The position numbers were made by a program, and so were the translations under genes. Positions 29,217-37,395 of a stretch of 64,000 nucleotides of DNA are shown one piece after another (position 1 is the stretch's first letter; each line of letters opens with the position of its first letter). Location of the stretch: assembly GCA_013416405.1 (NCBI GenBank), contig JACCET010000004.1, positions 62,001-126,000 on the forward strand, written 5' to 3'. Source of the DNA: Alcaligenaceae bacterium (GTDB lineage Bacteria; Pseudomonadota; Gammaproteobacteria; Burkholderiales; Burkholderiaceae_B). The notes under the pieces were generated by a model that searched no databases, had not been told where the DNA came from, and worked only from the letters and a program-made list of their open reading frames with translations.

Positions 29217-30862
29217 ACCCCACGTTCCAACCACTGCACATGGCATACCGCCACAGGCATGGCATGCTCGGCGCAATAATCGAACCAGCGCAATTGATTG
29301 TCCTGCAGACGATCGCCAGGCCCCTTGACTTCCATCATGCGGTAGCGCTTCTCCAGCGGCCAGAACTGGATAAGGTCAGGAAAGCCCGAACGATTAGCGG
29401 GTATATCGAGCAGGATCCGCTGGAACCATTTTTTGAGATGAGCTGCGGGAATGCAGGCCAGCGCGTGATCGATCAGCTCGTGGGTCAATACTCCCCAGGC
29501 CACGAATCCCGACTGGATGCCGGCTTTGTTTTCATAGTTCTGCACGATGGTCTTCCTGTACGCGTCTGAATCCAGCTGAGTCAGACAGGATGCGAACAGA
29601 TCCTTGCGGCGCGCATGGAAATCCATGCTGTGCAGATCGGCCGGAGTACGCTGGAATGGGTGGAAGAATGCCCCTGGCAGCGCTGCGAAGATGGCATCCC
29701 AGCACAACAGGCCAAATAGCGCATTGGCCAATGTATTTTCCACGTAATAGACGGGACTATGCGGCTGTTCAAGAGATTCGCGGGCCAGCTCCTCGACGGG
29801 GATGAACGCAGGAGGCTTTGGCAGACTCAACGTCAGTTTGGTCATGACCGTAGTACCCCGACGCGCAGGAAGCGAATGACCAAGCTTGCGCAACAGGCGC
29901 GGCATCATGCGCTCGATTTGCTGCTTTTCCGCTTCATTTTCCGGTTGCAGCTGCGCCGCCCGTGCCAATTGCAGGGCCGGTTCGAATTGTTCGCTGAGTT
30001 CCAGGACACGTATGCTGCGGCTGCGCGCGCCAGCATGCGAGCATTGCCCATACAGGGCGCAAGCGCCAGCCCAGTCACGGTTTTTTTCGTAGTGGCGCCC
30101 CAGCTGGAACAGCAGCTTCGCCCGACGCCGCTCCAGCCACTCATTCAGGTACGGCTCCAACGGAATATCCTGCACGACAAGATCGGCATCCGCCCCCTCG
30201 CGAAATCGTTCTGCGCAATCGTGCAGATACATGTAGTCGTCGATATCCTGCCGGCTGTGAAAAATTCGTGACGTTGCAGGAAATTCTACTTTCTCGTAGA
30301 CGTACAGCCCCAGATCGGCAAGCACAAACTCGGACCAGTCCTGGCGCAAATTGCCAAAGAACATCAGGCGCAGGCGTTCACACAAAGGCATGACGAGCAG
30401 CTCATAAACGCTATCGGTAGCTGTGGAATGCCAGGCTTTGAATGGCAAGGCTTCGGTGTACCGGTCTTTCAAGAGCTGGTATTGCGCGTCTTTGCGGGCG
30501 TGCTGATCGCACAGTTCCCTGCCGAAAGCCGCAGCCAGCTCGGCTTTGGTCAGCAGGCCGAACAATTGCTCGAGTGTGAGGGCCGGACTGTTGTGCAGCC
30601 AGCCATGTTCGATCAGGGACTGCGCTGCCACAGCCACGCCGCCGATCTCGTCGTAGCGCAGCTTGCTGCTTCTGAAAAGCGTGCCCTTGCGCATGATCAT
30701 CCTGACCAGCAACGCGCGCGAGGCGCGCGGCAGGCCCTGAAACTGAGCGATGAAGTCACGTTCGACATGAGTCAGCAAGTCATCGTAGCGCTGCCTGACC
30801 CAGCAAAGGACTATCTCGAAATTGTCGAGATAGTAATAGCGGTTTTCGAGCACTGGGTTCAT
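29213..30862 (-). CDS. FAN1-like VRR-NUC structure-specific nuclease
   Basis: This 549-residue protein matches bacterial FAN1 homologues in length and layout. The N-terminus starts NPVLENRYYYLDNFE and has a winged-helix SAP-like region (RASRALLVRMIMRKGTLFR). TPR-like helices fill the middle. The C-terminal VRR-NUC domain has D496 in FPDL, E511-V-K513 in MEVKGPGD and Q523. FAN1 incises flaps and interstrand crosslinks; the Pseudomonas aeruginosa homologue has been characterised structurally. A canonical LexA box lies 17 bp upstream of the start, and the helicase gene overlaps its stop, so the pair is an SOS-induced operon. Confidence 0.88.
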   Translation of the reverse strand: MNPVLENRYYYLDNFEIVLCWVRQRYDDLLTHVERDFIAQFQGLPRASRALLVRMIMRKGTLFRSSKLRYDEIGGVAVAAQSLIEHGWLHNSPALTLEQLFGLLTKAELAAAFGRELCDQHARKDAQYQLLKDRYTEALPFKAWHSTATDSVYELLVMPLCERLRLMFFGNLRQDWSEFVLADLGLYVYEKVEFPATSRIFHSRQDIDDYMYLHDCAERFREGADADLVVQDIPLEPYLNEWLERRRAKLLFQLGRHYEKNRDWAGACALYGQCSHAGARSRSIRVLELSEQFEPALQLARAAQLQPENEAEKQQIERMMPRLLRKLGHSLPARRGTTVMTKLTLSLPKPPAFIPVEELARESLEQPHSPVYYVENTLANALFGLLCWDAIFAALPGAFFHPFQRTPADLHSMDFHARRKDLFASCLTQLDSDAYRKTIVQNYENKAGIQSGFVAWGVLTHELIDHALACIPAAHLKKWFQRILLDIPANRSGFPDLIQFWPLEKRYRMMEVKGPGDRLQDNQLRWFDYCAEHAMPVAVCHVQWLERGV

Positions 30863-30878
30863 CTGAACTGATATATAA

Positions 30879-30894
30879 CTGTATTTAAATACAG
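30879..30894 (-). promoter_or_regulatory. LexA/SOS box of the FAN1-helicase operon
   Basis: CTGTATTTAAATACAG is a perfect 16-bp palindrome of the form CTG-N10-CAG with an AT-only core. It fits the proteobacterial LexA consensus. The extended flanks ACTG and CAGT also match. It ends 17 bp before the FAN1 start codon, where bound LexA would block initiation. Confidence 0.85.
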
Positions 30895-31039
30895 TATATC
30901 AAGCTTTTTTGCCGTGCAATCACGACAAAGGCCGCCCCACTCAACATACCGCACCTATCTGTAGGAGCGGATCCAGTCTGCAACCTGGGCAGGCATGGCA
31001 ATTGCTTTCGTGAAGAGGCTCGCGAAAAAGGGGAAAAGA

Positions 31040-31657
31040 ATGATTGCCTGGGTAAAAGGCTTGCATATCGCGTGTTTGGTAATTTGGTGCGCCGGGCTTA
31101 TTTGCCTGCCCTTACTGCTGGCCCGACACGATCCTGCAATGACGTCGGCGCAATTCGATCGTCTGCGCATGATGACGCGCTTTACCTATGCCGTCATCGC
31201 CTCGCCTGCAGCCATCCTTGCCATTCTTTTTGGCAGCGCGTTGATTCCCATGCGCGGTGTGACCGCGGATTGGCTGGCCATCAAGCTTTTGGTGGTGGCG
31301 GGCATGGTGCTTTTTCATGTGCATTGCGGAGCCTTGCTGTCACGCCTGGGGCACGAAACCGGCAGGCGGGCCTACTCAATCAGTATTGTGCGCACGCTGG
31401 TACCCATACTACTCATCGCTATGGTGCTGTGGCTGGTGCTGGCCAAGCCCAACGTGATCCCCGCGTTGGAGCGACCCGCACCGCGTTTGGCGATCACGAC
31501 AGAGGACGCGTTCAACGCCCGGCGCCCACACCCACCCGGTGCTCGAATACAAGTTTTCCACCTATCCAGCCCGCCACCGCGACCAATGACGCCCCCAGCA
31601 ACGACAAACCCAAGCCGAGGGGATAGACAGCTCCCACGGGATCTGACGAGCGTATGA
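31040..31657 (+). CDS. CopD/HemJ-like membrane protein
   Basis: From the ATG at 31040, with GGGGA upstream, the protein is 205 residues with four hydrophobic segments. The start WVKGLHIACLVIWCAGLICLPLLL resembles HemJ/CopD-superfamily proteins, including the conserved Lys-x-x-His. HemJ oxidises protoporphyrinogen IX and CopD takes part in copper uptake; either would fit the adjacent haem-copper oxidase operon. The last roughly 50 residues are Pro/Arg/Thr-rich, lack family features and lie antisense to the end of the DUF2231 gene, so the functional protein probably ends near residue 155. The precise role is not determined. Confidence 0.68.
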   Translation: MIAWVKGLHIACLVIWCAGLICLPLLLARHDPAMTSAQFDRLRMMTRFTYAVIASPAAILAILFGSALIPMRGVTADWLAIKLLVVAGMVLFHVHCGALLSRLGHETGRRAYSISIVRTLVPILLIAMVLWLVLAKPNVIPALERPAPRLAITTEDAFNARRPHPPGARIQVFHLSSPPPRPMTPPATTNPSRGDRQLPRDLTSV

Positions 31658-31985
31658 ACCAATTGAAGAATGCCACCGACAACAAGGTTACTGCAGCAAC
31701 AAAATGGCTCCAGGCAGCCGCGCGCTGGCGTATCGTCGGTATGGCGAGCAGCTCGGCCATACCGACGATACCCGCCAACCCGCCCATGGCGGCGCCTGCT
31801 CCCGTCAACCACAAGGACAAGCGAGCCCAAAATACATCGGCCGTAAGCACGAAAGCCAGATCACTGACGGGTGCCGCCATTAAAAATGCAATGGGAAAGG
31901 TTACGACCATGGGATGCAGGGGATGGCTGCCCAGGGTGACCGCAGTCGGGGTACTGTCAGGCAGATGTCGCGAAAATACTCTCAT
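31512..31985 (-). CDS. DUF2231 membrane protein
   Basis: From the ATG at 31985, with GAGGAG six bases upstream, this is a 157-residue protein with four membrane helices. It has the typical N-terminus GSHPLHPMVVTFPIAFL of DUF2231, a family often near oxidases and haem or copper genes but without an assigned role. Its start codon overlaps the coxB start codon on the opposite strand by two bases. Its last 146 bp overlap the CopD-like gene tail to tail. Confidence 0.78.
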   Translation of the reverse strand: MRVFSRHLPDSTPTAVTLGSHPLHPMVVTFPIAFLMAAPVSDLAFVLTADVFWARLSLWLTGAGAAMGGLAGIVGMAELLAIPTIRQRAAAWSHFVAAVTLLSVAFFNWFIRSSDPVGAVYPLGLGLSLLGASLVAVAGWIGGKLVFEHRVGVGAGR

Positions 31986-32709
31986 GCTGGCTCCTCTTGT
32001 GCGCCGAGTCCGCAAGTACAAGCAATTAGCATACCCCCCCGCAGCGGCCACAGTGCTGTTCACGCTCGCGGGTTGTCAAACACCGCTGTCAACGTTGGAT
32101 CCAGCCAGCGATCAGGCCGAACATATCGCACGCGTCTGGTACTGGATGGCATGGGGCAGCATGGCTATCGTGATGCTCATGGTGCTGCTCACCACTCTGG
32201 CAATACGGGCGCGGCCCCAGGGCCAGGCGCCCCGCCGCAATCTCGGGCTGCTACTTGGCGGCGGCATCCTCTTTCCCCTCACTGTCATCGTGGCATTGAT
32301 CATCTACGCTTACGGCGCGGCGCCGGCCTCATCCGAGGCTCGCATCCATATCGAGGTCTCTGCCCATCGATGGTGGTGGGATGTTAGCTATTCAAGCCCT
32401 ACAGGTGAAGACCATTACTCGGTCAACGAGATTCACATTCCGGCGGGGACGCCGGTGCAGATCACACTTACGGCCAGTGATGTCATCCATAGCTTCTGGG
32501 TGCCGCGGCTGGGCGGAAAGATGGACGCCATTCCCGGCCGACGCAACCGGCTCACACTGGAGGCGCGACAGCCCGGCGTCTACGAAGGCACCTGTGCCGA
32601 GTACTGTGGGGTGGGGCACGCATCCATGAAGTTTCGCGTGGTGGCCCACGATCCTGAGCAATGGCCAAAAACGGTGGCCGCGCTTTCCAAAACCAGGAGA
32701 GCGCCATGA
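31984..32709 (+). CDS. coxB: Cytochrome c oxidase subunit II
   Basis: This 241-residue protein binds the CuA centre that receives electrons from cytochrome c. A lipoprotein-type signal ends in LAGC (C31). Two membrane helices follow (about 50-75 and 90-112). The cupredoxin domain has VSAHRWWWDVSY, then DVIHSFWVP and the CuA ligand loop CAEYCGVGHASM. No C-terminal cytochrome c domain is present. No clear ribosome site precedes the ATG at 31984, and an upstream in-frame start would run antisense through DUF2231. It overlaps the subunit I-III gene as ATGA. Confidence 0.9.
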   Translation: MLAPLVRRVRKYKQLAYPPAAATVLFTLAGCQTPLSTLDPASDQAEHIARVWYWMAWGSMAIVMLMVLLTTLAIRARPQGQAPRRNLGLLLGGGILFPLTVIVALIIYAYGAAPASSEARIHIEVSAHRWWWDVSYSSPTGEDHYSVNEIHIPAGTPVQITLTASDVIHSFWVPRLGGKMDAIPGRRNRLTLEARQPGVYEGTCAEYCGVGHASMKFRVVAHDPEQWPKTVAALSKTRRAP

Positions 32710-35201
32710 GCAAGGTCCATCCGGTCGCCCTGCATCACCAGTTGCTCAAGACGTGGAGTCCGCCGCCGCGCCTGGGCCGACTTGCCGCCGTAAACCACAC
32801 CGTGATGGGTGTACGCTTCATCATCGCCGCCTTGGTGTTCTTTCTTATCGGCGGCATACTGGCCATGCTGATGCGCGCGCAACTGGCAACCTCGCACAGC
32901 GGCTTCCTGGACAGCGAGCTCTACAGTCAGATCTTCACCATGCATGGCACGCTGATGATGTTCCTGTTTGCCATACCCATGCTCGAGGGTTTCGGCTTTT
33001 ACCTGCTGCCGAAAATGCTGGGCGCCCGGGACATGGCTTTCCCCCGTCTGGGTGCGTACGCATGGTATTGCTATCTGTTCGGCGGCGGCATCATCCTGAT
33101 CGGCATGGCGCTGGGCCTGGCGCCCAACAGCGGCTGGTTCATGTACACCCCGCTGTCAGGCTCGCAATACACGCCAGGCATCAATAGCGACATCTGGCTC
33201 ATCGGCATCACTTTTGCCGAAATTTCGGCGCTTTGTGGAGCGACCGAGCTGATCGCCACCATACTGGCCATGCGCGCACCGGGCATGAGCCTGAGTCGCA
33301 TGCCTATCTTTGCCTGGTACATGCTGGTCACTGCCGGCATGATACTGGTCGGCTTTCCGCCACTGATACTGGGCAGTATCCTGCTTGAGCTGGAGCGCGC
33401 ATTCAATCTGCCGTTCTTCACAGTCGAGCTTGGCGGCGACAACCTGCTTTGGCAACATTTGTTCTGGCTGTTCGGCCACCCCGAGGTCTACATTATTTTC
33501 CTGCCGGCGGCGGGCCTGGTCTCGACCATGATTCCCACGTTTGCCGGCCGACCCCTGGTCGGCCACACCTGGGTGGTAAACAGCGTGATCGTGATGGGCT
33601 TCCTGAGCTTCGGCCTGTGGGTGCACCATATGTTCACGGTCGGGATTCCGCAGCTGAGCCTGGCGTTTTTTTCTGCCGCCAGCATGCTGGTCGCAATACC
33701 CACCGCCATACAGTTTTTTGCGTGGCTGGCCACATTGTGGTCGGGACGAGTGCGCCTGCAACTGCCCATGCTGTACCTGGGCGGTTTTCTGGTCATCTTC
33801 GTGCTGGGTGGCCTTACCGGCGTGATGGTCGCGCTGGTGCCGTTCAATGTACAAGTTCACGACACCCATTTTGTCGTTGCACACTTTCATTATGTACTGG
33901 TGGGCGGAATGGTGTTTCCCATCATGGCGGCCACCTATTACTGGATGCCCCTGATCTGGGGGCGCATGCCCTCGGCGGGGCTGGGTACCGCCGCCTTCTG
34001 GCTGGTATTCACCGGCTTCAATCTAACATTCTTTCCCATGCATTTGACAGGCCTGCTGGGCATGCCCAGACGCATGCACACTTATAGCCCCGAGTCTGGA
34101 TGGGACGTCCTGAATCTGGTCTCGAGCGTGGGCGGATTTGTACAGGCCATAGGTTTTGCCGTCTTTGTGCTGGATGTTTTGCTGCACGTGCGCGTGGGCA
34201 GGATCGCGCCGCGCAATCCGTGGGGGGCTGGTACGCTCGAATGGGCTTTGCCCAAACCTCCCCCCCCTTATAACGTGGCGAGCATTCCCACTGTATACAG
34301 CCGCGAACCCCTTTGGGAGGAGCCCCGGTTGCCTGCAGAAATGGCCGCCGGCGAGCACTGGCTAGGTGGACTCCCGCAGACCGACCGACACACCATGGGC
34401 GTAGACATGATCAGCGGCGAGCCCCGGTGTGTCGTGTTGCTGCCCAAGCCCAGCTGGCTGCCGCTGGCCAGCGGCATCGTGACCGCCGGATTTTTTCTTG
34501 GCCTGCTGTTCAAGACCTACATATTGAGCCTGGGCTTCGCCGCCATCAGCGTGGCCTTGTTCCTGGGCTGGGCGTGGACACGCTCGCCCCGCGAACCAGA
34601 GGCACTGCTTGAAGCCCGTCCGGGCGTGCATTTGCCACCGCATACGGCATGCTCCGGGGCACCCGGTTGGTGGGGAGTCGTCTGCGCCGTCGTGGCTGAT
34701 GCCACGATACTGGCTTCCTTGATCTTTGGCGGATGGTTCCTGCGTCTGCATGCACCGAACTGGCCGCCACAACACTGGATTGAATTGCCTCTTTGGGCTT
34801 TGGGAGGCACGCTTGTCGCCATGCTGCTGCTGGCATGGAGCGGCCACCGCAGCGCAAGATGCGCCCGCCTGAACCAGACAGCCTCCACGCGTCGATGGCT
34901 GGTATTCAATGCCCTGGCCGGCGTGATTTGCATGGGCCTGAGCATGGTTCTTGTTTCCTGGCTGCCTCCGGCCAGCACCCACGCCTACTATGCAACCATG
35001 TTGGTCATGCTGTGCTATCAGACACTGCATCTGGCCATTGCTTTCATCATGGCGCTGTATGTACTGTGCCGGTCACTGGCTCATGACGGCCGCGCGCCCT
35101 TGACGCTGGACACCGCCATCCTGTCGGTATGGAGCCGTTATACGGCATTTACCGTGATCAGTCTTATGGCCACCATGCTTTTGATCAAAGGCACGACATG
35201 A
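32706..35201 (+). CDS. Cytochrome c oxidase subunit I-III fusion
   Basis: This 831-residue protein joins the catalytic subunit I (about 1-560) to a subunit III-like domain (about 590-831). Subunit I has twelve helices with the haem-a histidine in MHGTLMMF, HPEVY for CuB and the cross-linked Tyr, the HH pair in LWVHHMFTVG and the HFHYVLVGG pair for haem a3 and haem a. The glutamate of HPEVY marks an A1-type haem-copper oxidase. It reduces O2 to water while pumping protons. Fusions of I and III are known in a subset of caa3/aa3 oxidases. No Cox11, heme A synthase or heme O synthase is adjacent. Confidence 0.9.
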   Translation: MSKVHPVALHHQLLKTWSPPPRLGRLAAVNHTVMGVRFIIAALVFFLIGGILAMLMRAQLATSHSGFLDSELYSQIFTMHGTLMMFLFAIPMLEGFGFYLLPKMLGARDMAFPRLGAYAWYCYLFGGGIILIGMALGLAPNSGWFMYTPLSGSQYTPGINSDIWLIGITFAEISALCGATELIATILAMRAPGMSLSRMPIFAWYMLVTAGMILVGFPPLILGSILLELERAFNLPFFTVELGGDNLLWQHLFWLFGHPEVYIIFLPAAGLVSTMIPTFAGRPLVGHTWVVNSVIVMGFLSFGLWVHHMFTVGIPQLSLAFFSAASMLVAIPTAIQFFAWLATLWSGRVRLQLPMLYLGGFLVIFVLGGLTGVMVALVPFNVQVHDTHFVVAHFHYVLVGGMVFPIMAATYYWMPLIWGRMPSAGLGTAAFWLVFTGFNLTFFPMHLTGLLGMPRRMHTYSPESGWDVLNLVSSVGGFVQAIGFAVFVLDVLLHVRVGRIAPRNPWGAGTLEWALPKPPPPYNVASIPTVYSREPLWEEPRLPAEMAAGEHWLGGLPQTDRHTMGVDMISGEPRCVVLLPKPSWLPLASGIVTAGFFLGLLFKTYILSLGFAAISVALFLGWAWTRSPREPEALLEARPGVHLPPHTACSGAPGWWGVVCAVVADATILASLIFGGWFLRLHAPNWPPQHWIELPLWALGGTLVAMLLLAWSGHRSARCARLNQTASTRRWLVFNALAGVICMGLSMVLVSWLPPASTHAYYATMLVMLCYQTLHLAIAFIMALYVLCRSLAHDGRAPLTLDTAILSVWSRYTAFTVISLMATMLLIKGTT

Positions 35202-35590
35202 AGCCGTACACTCACCGCTTGGACAGAGTTCCCGCGTCGGGCCCGGGCCTGCTACGCGCCATCACCGGACTGTTGATATGGTCGATAAGCTTTCTGACGC
35301 TGTATGTGGCGCACGCTCAAGGCTGTCAGCTCATGTCTCCCGGCATGTCGGGGCTGCTGAAAACGGGCTTGATCATCCTGTGGGTGCTGCCCCTGATCGT
35401 GCTGGGCGCCATGCTTATGGCAAGCTGGCGTCGAATGCGGCGCACCCGCCCGCCACCGGGCACGGGCGAACCCTCAACGTCAGTCTTCATGGCCGTACTC
35501 ACCTTGTTGCTTGACCTCTCGTCGTGGTTCGCCGTGTTGGCGACAGGCGTGCCGATATTATTCGTACCGGTATGCGCCGGTCCTGCGTAA
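35198..35590 (+). CDS. Small membrane protein at the end of the cox operon
   Basis: This 130-residue protein starts within the stop of the oxidase gene (ATGA). Three hydrophobic segments lie at about 19-40, 54-76 and 94-120, so it is an inner-membrane protein. I do not recognise the family. The position resembles that of small accessory or subunit IV genes in oxidase operons, which suggests a structural or assembly role, but no motif supports it. Its C-terminus ends at VCAGPA just before the second tRNA-Gly. Confidence 0.65.
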   Translation: MKPYTHRLDRVPASGPGLLRAITGLLIWSISFLTLYVAHAQGCQLMSPGMSGLLKTGLIILWVLPLIVLGAMLMASWRRMRRTRPPPGTGEPSTSVFMAVLTLLLDLSSWFAVLATGVPILFVPVCAGPA

Positions 35591-35631
35591 AACAGCGCTC
35601 CTCACAGCCAAAAAGCACAAATAAAAAAAGC

Positions 35632-35640
35632 TGCTATAAT
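35632..35640 (+). promoter_or_regulatory. Extended -10 promoter of tRNA-Gly (second copy)
   Basis: TGCTATAAT combines a perfect -10 TATAAT (35635-35640) with the TGn extension. It lies 42 bp before the mature tRNA. No good -35 is visible, which is usual for extended -10 promoters. Confidence 0.55.
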
Positions 35641-35682
35641 TCTGCTCTTCTCTGGTTACACCTTTTTGCAGCCAGCGATTTT

Positions 35683-35758
35683 GCGGGAGTAGCTCAGTTG
35701 GTAGAGCGCAACCTTGCCAAGGTTGAGGTCGCGAGTTCGAGACTCGTCTCCCGCTCCA
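35683..35758 (+). tRNA. tRNA-Gly(GCC)
   Basis: This is a 76-base cloverleaf with encoded CCA and anticodon GCC in a TTGCCAA loop. It shares 43 identical bases (D arm through variable loop) with the copy at 26778-26853, but its T stem is GCGAG/CTCGT-like rather than CCGG-based. It is therefore an older paralogue, not a recent copy. Confidence 0.97.
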
Positions 35759-35769
35759 AATTCTAAAAA

Positions 35770-35796
35770 GGCCCAAGCTTCGGTTTGGGCCTTTTT
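35770..35796 (+). terminator. Terminator of tRNA-Gly (second copy)
   Basis: GGCCCAAG and TTTGGGCC pair around a short loop (35770-35791), followed by five T. It resembles the terminator of the first copy. Confidence 0.9.
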
Positions 35797-35820
35797 CTTG
35801 CTTGGAACTTAAGGTAAAAA

Positions 35821-36441
35821 ATGGACATTGCATTAATCCTGTTGGTGGCGGCGGCGGCATGGCAAGTATTGCGCGTTCGTTACCAGCGCGCCCATATTGC
35901 CTTGCTGGCGCGGCATTTGGCCAATTTGCAGCTTGAGCGCCACATGGAAACCCTGACGCAGGGCTACACCCGCGCCATCCACGAGAAAGATGAAAACCGA
36001 CAGATCCAGGTACTGGCAAGCTTCGCCCAGACCGAAACTGCGATGGCGGCGAACATACAATCACTGGCACACGCCATGCAGAAAGAAAGCCGGCAGACAG
36101 CCAGCGTGGTGGCGCTCCCCTTCTGCCTGCCATATGCCGAACGCTTTCTTCCCGCCTTGACACGGGATTTTCGCAAGTTGCTGCACATTCATGCCGCCGG
36201 CCTGCGTCACGTGGTGGATAACGAAGGCGGCTGGAGTCCGAAGGACCGCGCCTACCACCTGTCTGCAGAGTTATATCTGCTGCAGCACAGTTGCCACTGG
36301 TTTTGCAAATCTCGTGGCGTGGCCGATGCGCGGCTGATGCTGCGACATAAGATCAAGCACCAGGACGCCCTGGAATCCGTATCGCCGGTGACCCGCTCGG
36401 CCTATCAACGATGGCTGCAGGACAGTGATGATCAAGGCTGA
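35821..36441 (+). CDS. Hypothetical membrane-anchored protein
   Basis: This 206-residue protein has one N-terminal membrane segment (about 2-16, ALILLVAAAAW) and an alpha-helical, probably coiled-coil stretch (about 25-95). A C-terminal half holds several histidines and two cysteines (LLQHSCHWFCKSRG). I do not recognise a family. The topology suggests a single-pass inner-membrane protein with a soluble domain. It is monocistronic, right after the tRNA-Gly terminator, and converges with the DUF3313 gene. Confidence 0.6.
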   Translation: MDIALILLVAAAAWQVLRVRYQRAHIALLARHLANLQLERHMETLTQGYTRAIHEKDENRQIQVLASFAQTETAMAANIQSLAHAMQKESRQTASVVALPFCLPYAERFLPALTRDFRKLLHIHAAGLRHVVDNEGGWSPKDRAYHLSAELYLLQHSCHWFCKSRGVADARLMLRHKIKHQDALESVSPVTRSAYQRWLQDSDDQG

Positions 36442-36479
36442 TATTCTGCCGGCACTGAGGCCCTCGGCACCGAGGCGCG

Positions 36480-37169
36480 CTACTTTGCCTTGACGTATTG
36501 CTGGATTGTGTCGGCAGCACCCGTGGTCCATGCTTCGATCAGTGGTTGCAGGCTGGACAACTGAACACCGCCCTGCCCCTGTGCCGCGTCTGTAATCCGC
36601 TCTCCTGTGCCACCACGCACGGCAGCGTAGAGCAACTCACCCGAGACACTGTCCGTCACCTGCGACTCGATGGCAACCCTCGCGTCCTGCGGCAGACCGC
36701 CTTGTACGGCAGCCTTGGCGCCTGTCACGGCAAACGCAACAGGTATGAATTGATAAGCCTTCAACGACCGGGTTTCACTGCCTACGGCTGTGATTGCAAC
36801 GCGCACATGCGCGACACCCGGGCCGGCCTGGTCAACAATACGAACCTTTTGCCCCATTTTCTTGCGCAGCGACTGGTCCAACTCCTGGCGGATCCGCGCC
36901 AACGTATCCTTTGAAACATGTTCGGTGGCCTGGGGCTCGGGGTAATACACGACGGGGTCCAGCTTTATCGCACTATATTTGACTGGCGTAAATGCCGGAC
37001 TCACATAGACCAGGCGTGCGCCGCCATCGGGAGTAGACACTTGCTGCAAGCGCGAGTAATCAGGCATGAAGCCCGACTCCTTTGGAGGCGACGATGTGGC
37101 ACAACCCGCCACAAGCGCGACTGTTGAAAGGGACAGAAAAATATTTCGCAGCGAATGCTTGGCGCTCAT
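36480..37169 (-). CDS. DUF3313 lipoprotein
   Basis: From the ATG at 37169, with AGGAG upstream, the protein is 229 residues. The signal ends in LVAGC, giving lipidation near residue 22. The mature part has SGFMPDYSRL and PVVYYPEP, and ends with a short basic tail. This matches DUF3313, a family of outer-membrane lipoproteins without an assigned function. An upstream in-frame ATG adds 43 residues before the signal and was rejected. It is monocistronic. Confidence 0.8.
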   Translation of the reverse strand: MSAKHSLRNIFLSLSTVALVAGCATSSPPKESGFMPDYSRLQQVSTPDGGARLVYVSPAFTPVKYSAIKLDPVVYYPEPQATEHVSKDTLARIRQELDQSLRKKMGQKVRIVDQAGPGVAHVRVAITAVGSETRSLKAYQFIPVAFAVTGAKAAVQGGLPQDARVAIESQVTDSVSGELLYAAVRGGTGERITDAAQGQGGVQLSSLQPLIEAWTTGAADTIQQYVKAK

Positions 37170-37395
37170 TGTTTGCTCCTGTTGGGCCTGCGTGTGATAA
37201 GAAAGCCCGACGCCCGTGCTGTCATTCTTGTTCATCAGCAGGCCATCAGTGTAAGCAAGTGTACCTGCTGCACACGGATGGGCATACCCATGTCGCAACT
37301 GCCCAGGCCATGGTGTAGTATGGTTTCTCTATTTATATTGAATGCCCCGTAGCGATTCCCAACACGGATCCAGAATTTGCGGACATTGCCGAACC

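Noticed and set aside
31654-31983. Extended N-terminus of CoxB
   Set aside because: It is antisense to DUF2231 and precedes the lipoprotein signal, so it is a reading-frame shadow.
26778-35758. Genomic island between two tRNA-Gly genes
   Set aside because: No integrase or phage gene is present, and the two T stems differ, so they are not attachment-site duplicates. Kept only as a weak observation.
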